A stretch of DNA of 64,000 nucleotides from Loxodes magnus (GCA_946699065.1 CAMPDV010002048.1:19035-83034); one strand, 5' to 3'; numbered from the stretch's first letter, positions 1-12,231 are shown. Notes: generated by a model from the sequence alone, not told the origin. Made by a program: numbers and translations.

Positions 1-209
1 AATAATAAATTCTAGAAATTTTAATTTTAAATTAATAAAAAAATGTAAATGAACACTATTATTGAATAACTTTTAGAAATAAATCAAATAAGCCAGATCA
101 TAAGTAAAATACTCATTAAATTTGAAAAAAATCTTAATGTATAATTGTTTTAAATTTGGTTTATTTGAGATATTTATATATAATTAATTTCAGTAGATAT
201 AAAATAAAA
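1..209. other. AT-rich flank, nothing recognised
   Basis: Short A/T-rich stretch upstream of the first tRNA gene. No RNA, repeat or convincing protein pattern was seen. Confidence 0.4.
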
Positions 210-281
210 TGCCTCATGGTGTAACGGTTAGCACTTTGAACTTTAAATCCAGCAATCCGAGTTCGATTCTCGGTGAGGCAA
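210..281 (+). tRNA. tRNA-Gln, anticodon UUA (reads UAA), copy 1
   Basis: A 72-nt cloverleaf. The acceptor stem TGCCTCA pairs fully with TGAGGCA. The body closely resembles eukaryotic tRNA-Gln (D arm GGTGTAACGGTTAGCA, T arm CCGAGTTCGATTCTCGG). The loop CTTTAAA centres on TTA instead of TTG, so it should decode UAA as glutamine, as the UAR-reading tRNA-Gln of other ciliates does. The anticodon stem TTGAA/TCCAG has one A-C mismatch that copy 2 lacks, so this copy may be weaker or inactive. Identity as Gln is inferred from similarity to ordinary tRNA-Gln. Confidence 0.9.
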
Positions 282-2128
282 TTATAAGTTTTAGTTTTAT
301 ATAATCAAATATAAAAAATATTAAAACTAATTTAAAATTATAAATAACTTAATACCTATTTAATATCTTACCAAACTAAAAACTATTTTAAGAAGTATCA
401 ATTTAGAAAAATATACTAAATTTAGTAATAAAAAAATTATAAAAAATATAGATAAATAATTGTGGAAAGAAATTATTAATAGAATAAATTTTATTGCATA
501 TCTAACAAATCTAGACCTTATAAAAAAATTAAATTAACTAATGAGAATTAATAGATTGAAACAAGAAAATTGTAATTAATAAAAGGGGTTTGTAAAAAAG
601 TAAAATTTTATAAGATCTTAACTTCATAAAATAAGTATTTTTGATAATTATATGAAATATTAGGGATTTAATAAGTTATTTTAGTTAAATTAAGATAATT
701 CTTGATGTTCGTTACTATAAATATAATTATTTTCTTTTAAAGTTTAAAGTTGTTTCAATAGTGAAATAAATGGTAAAAGCTTATATAGTCTGAATTTATT
801 AATTTCATTCAAATACCTGTTTGCATTTACCAATAAATTACAAAGAATCTCAATCAGTTAAATTTAAAAATTTAAATGCAAACGTATTCTTACCTGAATT
901 TTATAAACTTAGTAATTTTTATTATGTTTTTTAATATTTCATACTAAATAAAATCCTTACATTAACACTAAATTCCTCCATTAGAAATAAATTACCTTTT
1001 ATTATTATTTTATATAAATTAAATAGTCTTTTCTCAACTTAAAATAAGTTATTCTGTCATATATTCTCCTATATGTCCTCCTAGATATTTTCCTTTTTTT
1101 ATGATTTTAATCATATAATAAATTAAAAAATTAGTTTAATCTATAGACTTTTTATTCAAATAGGCATCATCTATATCTAATAAAAAATCTTTTTTGGCTT
1201 TAATGAAATTAGAAAGGAGTTTAAAAGAGCTTTAAAACTTTATCATGAAAAATTAGAAAAAAACTAAAAGAAGATATTCAAACTTAATAAGATTTAATCT
1301 AAGCATAATTTTTACTATCCATTCCAGTCGTCTTATTTCATATCAGAATGCAAGTAAAAGCTATAAGATTTGAATTAAAAAAGCATATTGCTTTTTAAAC
1401 TTTTTAACTTTAAAAAGATTTTTTGGATTCCATTTTACTTTCTGCCTTTTTTAGAATTTTTCAAAATTTATATTTTATGATTTAGATCTTTTCAAGGTGG
1501 CTTTTTTTTATTATTTTTTTAACTTTTTTTTCTCAATTTTTTTATTTTTAGTTTATTTAGTGATTAAACATTTAAATTTAAAGCCTTTTTTTAGTCTGCT
1601 TTTGACTTTTATAGCGTTAGTGACTTTTAAAAAAATAAAATGCTAATTTCATGAATTTCAAATTTTTTATTGTTTTAATAGAATTTTATTTTATAAAGTC
1701 AATCTATTCAAAGTCTTATTTTCCGTTTTTCATTTTTGATTTATATTACTCTCTATAATAGCAGCTTTCATTCGGTGGTGCAATTAAATTTTTGTTTTTT
1801 TCCAAAATATTCAAATTATCTAATCTTAAGTTTGTATATCTTTATGTTCGTGTTGTCATCAAAAAGTCCAAAAAAAGTTCATTTTATAAGGAAGTATCAA
1901 AATTAAATTTTTTTTCTATAATCTTTTTAAAAATTGAAAACCTGAATAGATAGACTATAGAAATGAAAATTAATAACTAAAATAATATAATAATGTATTA
2001 ATATAGCTATGCATAAACATATAGTAAAATCATATAAATCTAAGATACTTAAGAGATTATTATGCAAATTTAATTTATTAAGATTAGATAAAATCATACT
2101 TTGGTTCCTTAAAACAAACTATAAAAAA
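282..2128. other. AT-rich intergenic stretch
   Basis: About 1.8 kb of A/T-rich sequence with long T and A runs. A short reading near 1200-1260 loosely resembles a J-domain helix but lacks the HPD tripeptide, so it is not called. Nothing else was recognised. Confidence 0.4.
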
Positions 2129-2200
2129 CTCCGAGGCCGGGGATTGAACCCGGGTCGTCTGCGTGACAGGCAGAAATACTAGCCACTATACTACCTCGGA
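2129..2200 (-). tRNA. tRNA-Asp (GUC), copy 1
   Basis: On the minus strand a perfect cloverleaf: acceptor TCCGAGG/CCTCGGA, anticodon arm TCTGC-CTGTCAC-GCAGA with anticodon GTC, T arm CCGGGTTCAATCCCCGG. The body is the same as the copies at 22.0 and 29.0 kb. The upstream flank (TCTATTAATTATAAGA) is shared with the 22.0 kb copy, marking one end of the inverted duplication. A T run follows the 3' end, as expected for Pol III termination. Confidence 0.95.
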
Positions 2201-2333
2201 TCTTATAATTAATAGACTCAAATCCTTAAATTCTTAAATTCTTAAATTATCATATCTTTACTACGTTAGTTAAGAAAGAAGCCACGAAATAAAAAACAAA
2301 TAAAGTTTAGGATTTTATTTATTATGTTTAAGC

Positions 2334-2996
2334 GAAATAAATCAGATTACCTTTTAATAGAAAAAGACAATACAAACATAATAATAGGTATAAAGATCCA
2401 AACTGGAAGATTAAAGTTTAAAATTAAGTATAAGATGCAAAAATTAAAAATTTTTAATGGATTTAAGGTTATTATTGAAAAGAATGAAAATAGTTGATTT
2501 AAGATTTAGTGCTATACAATAGAGTTTTATGAAAATAAAAATATTATAAAGTTATATTTGAACATGTATAATATATCTTTGGCTTATTGGTAAGTTATAA
2601 TATAATTAAAATAGACATAGCATCAATTTTTGCAAATTAGGATAAACAGATTTCCTCAAAAATTAAAAATAAAAATAGTCTTATAAAAGATTAAGAGTTA
2701 AGTAGATTAAAGGTAACTAGATAAATTTAGTGAATTAAATTTAAATTTATTATCGATTTATATTAAGACTAAAGTAAGAAAGAGTTTAGTAAAATCAATT
2801 AGAACCATCCTTAAACAAATTAAAAAAGATTTAGTGTGATCGAATAAGGAGAAAAGAAATTATTAAGTATCAAAAGAAGAGGAAAAATGATTAAGTTTGG
2901 AAATAATTTGATTTAGACAAAAGAAAATAAAGATTTGCTTTAAATTTGATTTTTAGAATCTAAAAGTTTAAAACTCTACTTATATTCATCATTTTA
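2334..2996 (+). CDS. hypothetical protein (UAR=Gln), low certainty
   Basis: Read with TAA/TAG as Gln and TGA as Trp, this gives a lysine/isoleucine-rich protein starting MFKRNKSDYLLIEKD. It is divergent from tRNA-Asp by about 130 bp. Part of it (about 2765-2820) aligns with the minus strand near 21.55-21.6 kb in the other duplication arm. Several differences there are synonymous (GTA/GTT, AGT/AGC, TTA/CTT), which hints at past coding constraint. The start region of the paralogue carries indels that break its frame. No domain is recognised and the 3' end is arbitrary, because no firm stop can be set. It may be a real gene, a decaying one, or chance openness. Confidence 0.25.
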
Positions 2997-5123
2997 AATA
3001 CTTACACCTATACTAACAACTCTTAAGATTAAGTATAAGATTTGTTTAATTGTAAACAAACATAATCATAACTTAATATTAACCTAAAATAGAATGAAGT
3101 TTTAGAGATAGTTACTTAAAGCTTATTTTAAAAATTATGATTTAGTAAAAAATCTAATTTGGAAATTATCCTTTTTATAATTAGTTATAGAACTCTATAT
3201 TTTATATTTCTAAAGGAAATATAAAATTATATCTACCTAACTTTTATTCTTTTTTATTAAGCTTTTTAAACTTTTTAAAAAAGAATCACAAGACAATGAA
3301 AAATTTATTTAAAAAAGCCTTCATTTTTTCATCTAATTACTCTTAAAAATAAATAACTAGCGAAATCTTTTAAACATTGCATTTTCAATTTTTATCATTT
3401 AACTAGAAATTTATATCTCTCTCATAATTAAAAATTATGAAAACTAGAAAAAATTAAAAATTATGAATAAAAATAAAGCAAACTTGAGATATTTTTTATC
3501 TATTTATTAGTAATTGGTATGATGAATATACATTTTATATACATATAAACTTAAGTTATTTATTATTTATAAACTTAGAACACACAAAAACCAACGATAT
3601 TAAAGTATCTACAATTTTATTATTTTTAGGATTAAATTTCAAAGAAAGTTGATAATTGTATTTAGTTACTTTTTTGAATTAAGTTTAGTAACTTTTTAAA
3701 GTGTATAACTATTGATCCTATTTATTTGAACTAAAATAGAAATTAAATTAAGCATGAAGGGTATAATATTAGATAAATAAAACCTTTATGTGTATAGCTT
3801 CTTACCTAGATTAAGTTTATTTAAACTTAAAGCTAGACTTGAGACTAGAAAAAGAAATAAAGAATACTTATGATGTAATAATTGGCTAGTGCTTTTATTA
3901 GGAACTAAATGAATATTGGAAACTTTATATAAGACTAATTTTGATTTTATTTTAGAGTAAAGCTAAACCTAATATTAATAGGAGCTTGAGCTTATAAGTG
4001 AGTGGCTTAAATTGCCTTATACAAGCTTAATTAATAAAATTTCTACTTTGATCTATCTCTAAGACATATCTCTAAGGTTTAAATATTTAGTTAAAAGAAC
4101 AAATAATTTAATGTAATGATACCGCTAAGTTGAAAACAATGTAGATGAATTATATAATAAATTTAAAGCTACTAGTAGTATCTAAAAAGTTAATATGCTT
4201 TAAAATAACGGAAAAAAGTTATACAAAGCATTATACTAGGAGGTTATTATACATCTTTACAACACGATTTGATAATTTAAATATTTAAAATCTTAGAAAT
4301 TTAAATTATTATGACAAAGATACCTCTATTTGAGTGATTATACTATTATTAAATTTTTAAGCTTATATTTAATTTTGACTCAGTGAAAAGAGAAAATTCA
4401 ACTGGGGTAAAACAAAATTAAAGTTTATATAGATTTAATTAGTGGATTCGTAATTATTTGCAAGATAACCCTATTAAAGGATAAATCTTAATAAATTAAA
4501 TCTACTAAATTATCAGAAACTAGCAATAGATCAGAAAAAATATTTAGGAATTAAATTTTGTAAAGGAAAGGAAAGTTACTACTAACTCGGAAAGATTTTT
4601 ATAAGTTTTTTCTTTATTTCTTAAAATTTATCCTGTCAACAGTGATATTTAAAAAAAAATTAAATCAATAAAGATATTAAATAAAATATACTCAAGCATC
4701 TTACAGCAATAAAATGAAATGTATAGAAAATCAGAAAAAGATTTATAACTATTATGCTGCTAAAAGAATAGATAAAAAAAGTTTTATTTATGTTCTAGCA
4801 AGCAAAATTATTGCTCACATTTCTTTCAAATTTTTATATTTTCACTTAAAATTTTTAATTTTTTAAAAATCTAAATTTCCAACTTTAAAAATCTATAAAT
4901 CCTTCAACAGGTTACAAAGTTATCTTTCAAATTTAACTAAAATATTTATTTAAAATACTTAATAAATCAAGTTAAATTAAGGATATGATAATCAGTTAAA
5001 ACTAATTTATTTAAGTTAATGAAATAAATACAGTAGCCTATCCCTTAACATTTTAATTCAATTTTAAACTTAATAGCATCCTTATGTTTATTAAGCTTCA
5101 TCTTTATTTATATTATAATCAAA
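2997..5123. other. AT-rich region upstream of zinc-finger gene 1
   Basis: About 2.1 kb without a recognised gene. Blocks near 3140-3230 and the last 500 bp are conserved in the other duplication arm. The final 100 bp (ATTTTAATT...TATAATCAAA) is conserved upstream of all three zinc-finger copies and so probably contains their promoter. Confidence 0.45.
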
Positions 5124-5978
5124 ATGCAGAAGGGTCACAATTAAGTTTTTAATTACGAAAATTTTTCTAACTTGAGCCAAGTTTTCTTCAAAAAGAAAAA
5201 TAGGGAAGAAACTTTAGCTACTCGGACTCTGGATAGTACTTTTAAAAAGGTAAAATTTAATATTCAGATTAAAATACTTCAAACTAGTTCTGCCGCTCAC
5301 AGTTAGACTGATGAAATAGCTACATAAAATATAAAAAAATACGTGCTGAATAAGTAATTTATGCCTAAACATTCGGAAGTAAATTAAAATGGAAAGTAAG
5401 TCTAACTTTTGAATGAGAATATTTCGAGCGCTAGCCATTTTCTATTTGAAGATATTATGTAAGAAAATAAGAATGGAATGGAAAAAGATGAAAAAGAGTA
5501 AGAGTAAAATGAAAATGCTTAAGAAGCTCCTGGTCTCGATTCGATATAATTAGAATTTTTCTGTGAAATTTGCTAAAAGCAGTATAAGAATAAAAAAACA
5601 TACAATTCTCATGTTTAAACGAAACACAATGAGACCAAGCCGTTTTTATGTAGATTTTGCTAAAAGAGTTTTAAAAGACCGGATTATCTACAAAAGCACA
5701 TTGAATCACATAAAGAAGGTAAGGAAATTTCTTGCAAAGAGTGTGATTAAAAATTTAAGTCGAAGCACACTCATGAAAAACATGTTAAGACAGTACATAA
5801 AAAAATAATATGTGGAACATGCAAGTGTTGTAACAAAGGATTTACTCGCATGGATTATTTAAAGAAGCACTTGTAAAGAGGATATTAAAACTATAAATGT
5901 GTTTATTAAGGATGTGGAAAAAAGTTTTCAAGTAAGCAATCGATGGAAAGACACAATACAATCTAGCACCAAGGTTGA
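5124..5978 (+). CDS. C2H2 zinc-finger protein, copy 1 (intact, 284 aa)
   Basis: Probable nuclear DNA- or RNA-binding protein. Only with TAA/TAG as Gln is there one open frame of 285 codons, ending at TGA. The N-terminal 146 residues are acidic, Q/N-rich and featureless. Five zinc fingers follow, starting near residues 147, 176, 204, 230 and 259. Fingers 1, 2, 3 and 5 have CX2C or CX4C, then X12, HX3-4H. Finger 4 keeps CX2C-X12-H but lacks the last His. The start ATG is conserved in the other two copies and preceded by a conserved TATAATCAAA. No TGA is used internally. A conserved motif TTTTCGTATATA lies about 20 nt after the stop in all copies. Same relative arrangement with tRNA-Asp as copy 2. 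Target and role are unknown. Confidence 0.85.
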
Positions 5979-8395
5979 GTTCTAGAAATTTATATTTTCG
6001 TATATATTTCCTTAAATATAAAATAAATCTCAAATTTAGACTTCATATACTACATTATTGTTAAAAAATTCTAATACTATTAAAGATAAAAGGAAATTCA
6101 AAGATGTATTTCAGATGATGATTGCTAGCAAAATTTAACTATTAAACGTTAAAAAGTTTATTATATAATTTAATAGAATTTAGAAATAAAAAGAAAATTC
6201 GGAAGTTTAAATAAATATTTATCTCTCAAATTATAGAAGTTAGGTAATTGACTACTCATCTTTAAGAACGGTATTGAGCAAAGAAAACTTTTGAAAGAGA
6301 GCGGAACTTTAACTAGATTAAAAGATTAATTTTAATACCTCCTTAAAATATTTATTTTAGAAGGTATTATATCTAGTTAATTTGCTTTATCTATCAAACT
6401 TTGCTAACAAGTATTATCTATAAATATAACTTAAACCTTAAATAATAAATCTTAAATAAAAGTTGTAATTGAAATTTACTTCAAGCTGTAAATCTACATT
6501 CATATACTATATTTACAAAGAAAAACTAAAAGTTTATGCATGAAGCATTAGATACTATCTAAAAAGTATATTGCTTATGGTCTTTATATTTTACGGAGAA
6601 TTTATAATAAATAATTTCATTTAAACTACTTTAAAATATTCCTATCTTAAATACTTAATGTATGCGAAGGGAGAGCCTTATATTAATTTTTCCAAAACAA
6701 GCTGAAGAAGCTTAATTAATAAAAATTAGGGAAAAATTTATGAATTAGACTTAAGTAAAAATATTAGAATCATTTTAATAAAAATTTGATTTGATTGATA
6801 TCTATAGGAGCTTCTTATGCCTTTATGTAAGAAAAGGAAGGAAAAGTCATAGAGTATATTTTAACACTTTTGATATATATAAATTTAATACTTTTTTAGT
6901 AGTTTTAATTATCTCCTAAAATAATGAGATTTATAAATTATCAAAGAAATAGTTATTCATAAAAGTTTTACTTAAAGAAAATTTAAGCATAATAAGAGGA
7001 AGAATATTTTCAATCATATATCTATAAATGTACTAAAAGAATGTTTATAGGAGTCTCCCAAGATAAAGTGAAAACTTAAGTTTCATCTAATGATTTTGAC
7101 TAGAATTTAGGTAATTAAAAAAATATTGTAGATATATAGAATAGTAAAATGTATTATCTTTAGTTAGAAAAGCATTCTGTTTATACTAATAAATTTAAAG
7201 CCTCTATTTTTATAATTTAAATTTGCAAAATTATTTTTTTAATTATGAATTATTCCAGTTATAATAATCTCTTCCATTCTTAAATTTTATTAAAAGGAAA
7301 ATATTTAAAGATTTTATTAGATATTTTCAAAGATAAAAAATAACTTGAAGAATCTAATAAAAAACAAAATATTAATGATTCTTTTAGTTATATTAATAAC
7401 CTAAATCTAGACAGTGACTTTATTCTTAAACTACTTGCAAAAATTATTTCGCTTATAATCAATCATTTTTCACATTTTTTGAAAATAGTGTAAATGACTT
7501 AAATTTTATTTAATATACATCAAGATTAGTTATTTTTTTCTATTTTGCAAGCATAAATGACTGGAATTTTTTCTCATATGAAGTTTTTCGCTTTTGATTT
7601 CGCTTTTCTAGACTGATTTCAATTTAAAAGAGCAAGATAAATATTTTTGACTCTCCTTTTATTTATTTTATAATAGCATTATTATTTATTTAAATGAATA
7701 GAATAGACTTAGTTACCTATTAATCTTAAAAACCCCTAGAGCTTGTCTATTTATTAAAAAAATTAGATTTTTGAATATAAGTAATTTAATAACTTTAAGA
7801 TTTAGTTAGCTTTATAGTAAAGGATTATCAATCAAATGACCATTTAAGATCAAAAATACTTTAACTAGGTCTAGTATTTTGTCTTTTACACATAGTAATT
7901 TTGATTTATATTTTAAAATAAATTATTGGCTGAACTTAAAATAGCAGCAAACTAGAATCAATTTATCTAATAATTACAATCGAATATTAAATAGTAGTTT
8001 ATATTAAAATAACCTTTTAAAAGTAAAGCTATTTAGTTAGTTAGATATTTGTTAGTTTGCTATTTTTCTATTATATTAAACTAAGTTTTATATAAACCAA
8101 ATAAAGCTCTAGTATTTCTATCTCTTTAATAGTCTATTTTTAATTAGGATATTAAGTTGGCTTTTATGATAAATAATAACTTTGTTTAATATAAATGATA
8201 TATCTTCTTTATTAAGCTTACAATAGCTAAGTTTAATTTAATTTTCTTAAGACTATTATTATAATAATGGACTAATGCTAAATAAAATTAGTTATAAAGC
8301 TTTAGATTAAATTGAAGAAAGCAGTTAGTATATGAGATGCTAAGTTGAAATAAGCAAGCATATATATAGATTATTTTAGTAGTTTATAAATAAAA
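5979..8395. other. AT-rich region, partly duplicated
   Basis: No gene is recognised over about 2.4 kb. The first kilobase is shared with the other inverted-duplication arm, for example an ATCTCCTAAAATAATGAGAT block near 6910. The remainder is A/T-rich without clear repeats or RNA genes. Confidence 0.4.
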
Positions 8396-8467
8396 TTCCT
8401 CATGGTGTAACGGTTAGCACTTTGGACTTTAAATCCAGCAATCCGAGTTCGATTCTCGGTGAGGCAA
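8396..8467 (+). tRNA. tRNA-Gln, anticodon UUA, copy 2
   Basis: A second UAA-reading tRNA-Gln, nearly identical to copy 1. Here the anticodon stem TTGGA/TCCAG pairs fully, but the acceptor stem TTCCTCA/TGAGGCA has a T-C mismatch at position 2. So each of the two copies has one defect in a different stem. The flanks differ from copy 1 except for a short A/T-rich lead-in. Confidence 0.9.
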
Positions 8468-9029
8468 TTATTAAGTTAATTTTAATTAATTAAATATAAA
8501 AATAAATAAAGCTATTAAAGAAATAATTGATGTCTTTTAATCCAATTAAGTAGCAAAAAGAATATTCTAGAAAATGATCTAAATATATAATATTTTTCTA
8601 AGTAAGCAAATATAAAAAGCTTTATATAGTTTAAGTTTTTGATATTCAAAGTTAATAAGTATGAGAAAGCATATAAAAGCTAATAAAGGATTATTTAAGA
8701 GAATTTTAATATAATTTAATATTTTAGCTTTGCATTTAGGATTTTTATAACTAATAGCATTAAAACATTTATTGCGTAATTTGCCAATAAATTTGAGTAA
8801 GCGAATTAAGATATTATGGTAATATGTTCAAATAAAATATCTAAAATTATCTTATTAAATATAAATGAAAATGTATAATGCCTATTTTATTTAAATTTTA
8901 TTTTTATTCTAATTATTATTTTATCAAATTTTATAAAATAATTGAACATTTCCAGAAAAAATTCTATTTTTAAAAGGTTTTATCTCATCTAAATAAAATC
9001 AATAGACAATATATTAAGAACTCAAAATT
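8468..9029. other. AT-rich spacer
   Basis: No gene, RNA or repeat was recognised in this stretch between tRNA-Gln copy 2 and the gag-like relic. Confidence 0.4.
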
Positions 9030-9600
9030 ATGCAAAAAGAGAACTTAAAATTATTTAGACAAATAAAGAACTTGTAAAAAACAGAATTCCTGATGATCAA
9101 TATACAAGAAAAAAAATTGGAAATAAATAGTCAGAAAATGTTAAAATAGACTTATTAGAAACAAAATTTAACCGATTCACAGAGTTGATAAAAAAATACT
9201 TCTATCAAAGCTTTCGATGAATGATTCAATGAACGTAGAATAGAAAATTTCAGTAACTTATATCCCCTATCAAAAAATGATGATATGTTGATACTACAAG
9301 CGACCAGAGCACAAAATAAGAAATTGCTTCCAAATTTTATAAAGAAAAAAAAGAGAATTATAGAAATTTAATATAAAAAATAATTTTAGGATTAATTACA
9401 CTCAAGAAGGTAAAATTTACAGGAAAAATATTCCAACTAAAGAAAAATGCTCCAAGTATTTAACATGTAATAATGAATTCAATAAGAAATGAAAGGGAAT
9501 CGACTTATCTAAAATTATTAGAAAACAAATTAAAAATAATGAGGACTTATAACACACACGATTCAAACAAATTTGAAATTACTTTTATTTAGTAATGAAC
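9030..9600 (+). pseudogene. retroelement gag-like relic with damaged CCHC knuckle
   Basis: Reads as a lysine-rich protein with a zinc-knuckle-like block at 9286-9326: Cys-X-X-Tyr-X4-His-X4-Cys, where the second Cys (TGY) has become TAC and the codon after the first Cys is TGA. About 25 residues further on it has NYTQEGKIYRKN, a C-terminal motif also seen (GGIYRKK, SGKIYRKN) in the gag-like genes at 14.9 and 24.0 kb. Together these mark it as a decayed member of that family. Frame and boundaries outside the knuckle-to-C-terminal block are uncertain. Confidence 0.5.
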
Positions 9601-10429
9601 TTTTAATTCGTAATGAACCAAATAAAGGTGAAATCACATTAATTAATTATTATAATTATATTTAAAGAAAGTAAGTATTTAAGAATATACTGAGATAAAG
9701 AACGTTAATGAAGGATAAAAATTTATATCTAAAATAAAATAAAAAATTTGAGATATTTATATCTGATTATTGAACTTACCTTATATAGTCTAATTATCAT
9801 CATTTTCTTATTTTATCCTTAATTAATTTGCCAAGTTTCTTTTTATTTTCTTAAATAGATAATTTTTTTTAAATAAGGAGCTTCTCAACAAAATACATCT
9901 GCTAAAACTATTTAATCCTACTTTAAATAAATAAAACAAGCTTTATAAATTATGCTTATTTAACTATAATAATCAACTACATAAATTCTAGTACTAAACC
10001 AACTTAAGTTAGTATCTAGCTAAATATTATGAGTTAATAGCTAGATTTAAAGATATTTATAACTAAAACTTAAATAAAAGAGAAAATTAGAGTATTTATG
10101 ATGCATTAAAGTGATTTTATTAATATGAAGGATTAATTGAATAAGAGGATAAATATAGTGACTAGAAGTAAATATAGGGATAAATATATAATATTTATAT
10201 AAAGCTTTAAAAATAAAAAATGAATATACTTAACTTTATTATACTTATATACAAAAATTAATATAATCATATTAGAGCTAGTTAGTCAATTTAAAACTGT
10301 AGGCAGTTTTAATTTATAGATACAGCTAACTAAATTTAAATTAATCAATTAAATATTATCTTTCTGTTAATTCGCTAAGTCTATTAATAATAATAATAGA
10401 TAAAATTGTTTAGAGGTCTTCTTGGATTT
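9601..10429. other. AT-rich spacer
   Basis: No gene or RNA is recognised. Contains short inverted A/T blocks such as AACTGTAGGCAGTTT near 10296 whose significance is unclear. Confidence 0.35.
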
Positions 10430-10686
10430 TCACCATTTTCCTTCTTTCACCCAGAATAGTCTGGTGGATAAAAAAAAAGTTTATAATTTCATTTCTATTT
10501 TTTCTTGTCTTAAATCTTGTATTTCTCTTCTCTCTCCATCTTTCATCCATCTACCTTGCTACTATTCTTTTGGTGCTTGTCTCTTTAATTTGATAAATAG
10601 ATTCTCTCTCAGAATATAAATTCTTTCTGTCAGTCTGTTAACTCTCTAATTAAATTCATTCTTGAATATATAGAAATTTCTACACT

Positions 10687-11771
10687 ATTTGTATTAGTGT
10701 GATAAAATGGCTGGCTTCAAGAAGGGTTTTTTTTACCACCTCCTCAGAACAGGAGAGAAAACCAGAAGCAAATATTCTCACCACGTCTTCTTCAACTTAA
10801 CACTCTTCTTAATAAAAATAACCAGAACAACAAAATAAATTAGAAGAACTAATAAAAAATACTAAATCCTACAAATTAAAATAAAGCGAACTTCTTCCAT
10901 CAAAGGACAAGCAGGAACTGAGACAAAAATTCAGAACAGAAAAGTTGACACAGATCTCAACGCCTCCATTAAAAACTGAAAAAAGAGACCACTCAACTGA
11001 ATCGATGAAAATAATAACGAAGAAATAAAAAATAAACGAAGAAGGTAAAGTACGATAATTTAATATAGATTCTATTGCCTTTGATTTAGACAACATTGAA
11101 ATAGAACAAATGAACTCTGAATAGATGAAACAACTGATTCATCTACTTATTAGAAACATAAAAAAAACTCGAAGAGGAATTAAACTCCCAGAAGGAAGAG
11201 ATGTTTACAATAAGTCAGGATCTGATAAACCATGAAGATGATGACGAAGTCCATATGGTAGACCGAAGAGCTAAAGTCGGAGTCTATGAGTCAATTTAAA
11301 ATTTAGAGAATGATATTCGAGTAATGCAAGAGCAAGACGAGAAAAACTGAGTAAAATTTGATTCCAGACTTAAATTAATAGAAGAAAACCTGTAGAAGCC
11401 TTCTAAAGGAATTCCAATGGAAATAGAGAAACAAGAAAAGATATTTCCTAGAGCAAGGAAAAGATGTTACATTTGCAACAGCACTTGACATCTATGGCGA
11501 AAATGTCCCCAATAGAAAAGAATAAGAATGAACATTTGGAGTAATATTAACTATTAGCAACTGAAATGGCGAGCAACAGAATTCTTCCCATCGGGAAATG
11601 GGAAAATCTGGAAAAAAACAAATTCTTAACTCAGACTATTAAAAAGTGAGAAGTTCAGGAAAAAGAGCACAAGGAACAAACACGCAGGAAAGGAGATTTT
11701 ATAAATTTAAAACTTCAATTAAGCCGGAAGGCGAACAGTTATTTTAATGATTTAATGATTTGTATTAGTGT
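10687..11771 (+). mobile_element. gag-only retroelement, copy A, with 14-bp target-site duplication
   Basis: The unit at 10701-11757 is flanked by exact direct repeats ATTTGTATTAGTGT (10687-10700 and 11758-11771). A second copy lies at 35.57-36.63 kb with its own, different flanking repeat, so the boundaries are well supported. The unit consists almost wholly of one gag-like ORF, beginning six bases after the left repeat and ending in TTATTTTAATGATTTAATG. No endonuclease or reverse transcriptase is present, so it must be mobilised in trans, presumably by a LINE such as the one at 48.9 kb. Confidence 0.85.
10707..11757 (+). pseudogene. gag-like CCHC zinc-knuckle protein (copy A), frame broken
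   Basis: Probable RNA-binding ORF1/gag-like protein. Order: conserved start M-A-G-F-K-K-G-F; Ser/Gln-rich segment; basic segment; acidic coiled-coil-like part; knuckle at 11465-11515 (CYICNST, TGA, then HLWRKCP), giving CX2CX4HX4C with TGA as the residue before His; basic tail ending EGEQLFQ then TGA. Against copy B it has one extra T in the T8 run near residue 9 and one extra A in an A8 run in the coiled coil, each shifting the frame. A combined reading of both copies is otherwise continuous. Two in-frame TGA codons (after EKN and in the knuckle) are shared with copy B. Confidence 0.7.
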
Positions 11772-12231
11772 CCTTTTTTCTTGCAGTAATAGCACTTTCT
11801 ACTCTTCATTGTATTCTGGCAAGTTTTTGGTCTGTTTTTAATTTCCATTTGACAACCTTGCTAATTGTTTTAAAACTATTCTTAAATTTGATTTTGCTCC
11901 AATATCGCAATTGGTTCTGGCCATTATGCACGTTCTGTTTATTTAATTAATTATGATTGTGAGTTTAATTTCATTTACTATATTTGCTAAGAGCAGTCAG
12001 TTTGAATATTTCAATAGGCATCCATTCTCTTTCTTATTTAATTAATCTATCTTCAACATTTTCACGGTTCTCTATCAACATTTGATTTTACTCTTTAAGC
12101 TTTTTAACTTCATTAAGCAAAATTTTTACTAATTCTGTAAGTTATTCAATGCTATTTTGATCCTCACTAAGATTAATTTCTGAAAGATCTTAGTCAACTG
12201 GAGTTTCTTATTACTTTGGAGATGTGGACAT

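Larger units (their letters stand above)
2129..7000 (+). repeat. left arm of large inverted duplication
   Basis: This segment, from tRNA-Asp through the zinc-finger gene and beyond, recurs in reverse orientation at about 17.7-22.1 kb. Matches seen by eye: the tRNA and its flank; text near 2260-2300; a block near 3140-3230 that matches the reverse complement of 21.15-21.25 kb; the whole zinc-finger gene; and a block at 6893-6950 that matches the reverse complement of 17.74-17.80 kb. Divergence is moderate with many indels, so the duplication is not recent. The outer end is approximate. Confidence 0.75.
10430..12231 (-). pseudogene. gag-like gene split inside its zinc knuckle by another gag element
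   Basis: The minus-strand gene starts near 12231 (MSTSPKQQETP). It has an acidic coiled-coil-like stretch (about residues 10-70, with VKILLNEVKKLKEQNQMLIE) and a CCHC knuckle. The first two Cys (11792-11794, 11783-11785) and the His (11768-11770) lie right of the inserted element. The last Cys (10682-10684) lies left of it. Reading from the right flank into the left one across a single copy of the 14-bp duplication keeps the frame and gives exact CX2CX4HX4C spacing. A basic tail follows down to about 10430. TAA/TAG must be Gln. The protein was probably a nucleic-acid-binding ORF1 product of a retroelement. The 3' end is not fixed, and smaller frame breaks between coiled coil and knuckle are possible. 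Confidence 0.65.

Noticed and set aside
1180..1290. Reading FGFNEIRKEFKRALKLYH resembling a DnaJ J-domain helix
   Set aside because: No HPD motif and no flanking J-domain helices; short chance match in open A/T-rich sequence.
5563..5808. 81-residue standard-code ORF over the zinc-finger gene
   Set aside because: Shadow frame of the zinc-finger CDS; the true frame needs TAA/TAG as Gln. The same holds for the ORF at 32904-33203 and those on 18.9-19.35 kb.
11768..11950. 60-residue hydrophobic plus-strand ORF
   Set aside because: Antisense of the split gag-like gene's zinc-knuckle region.
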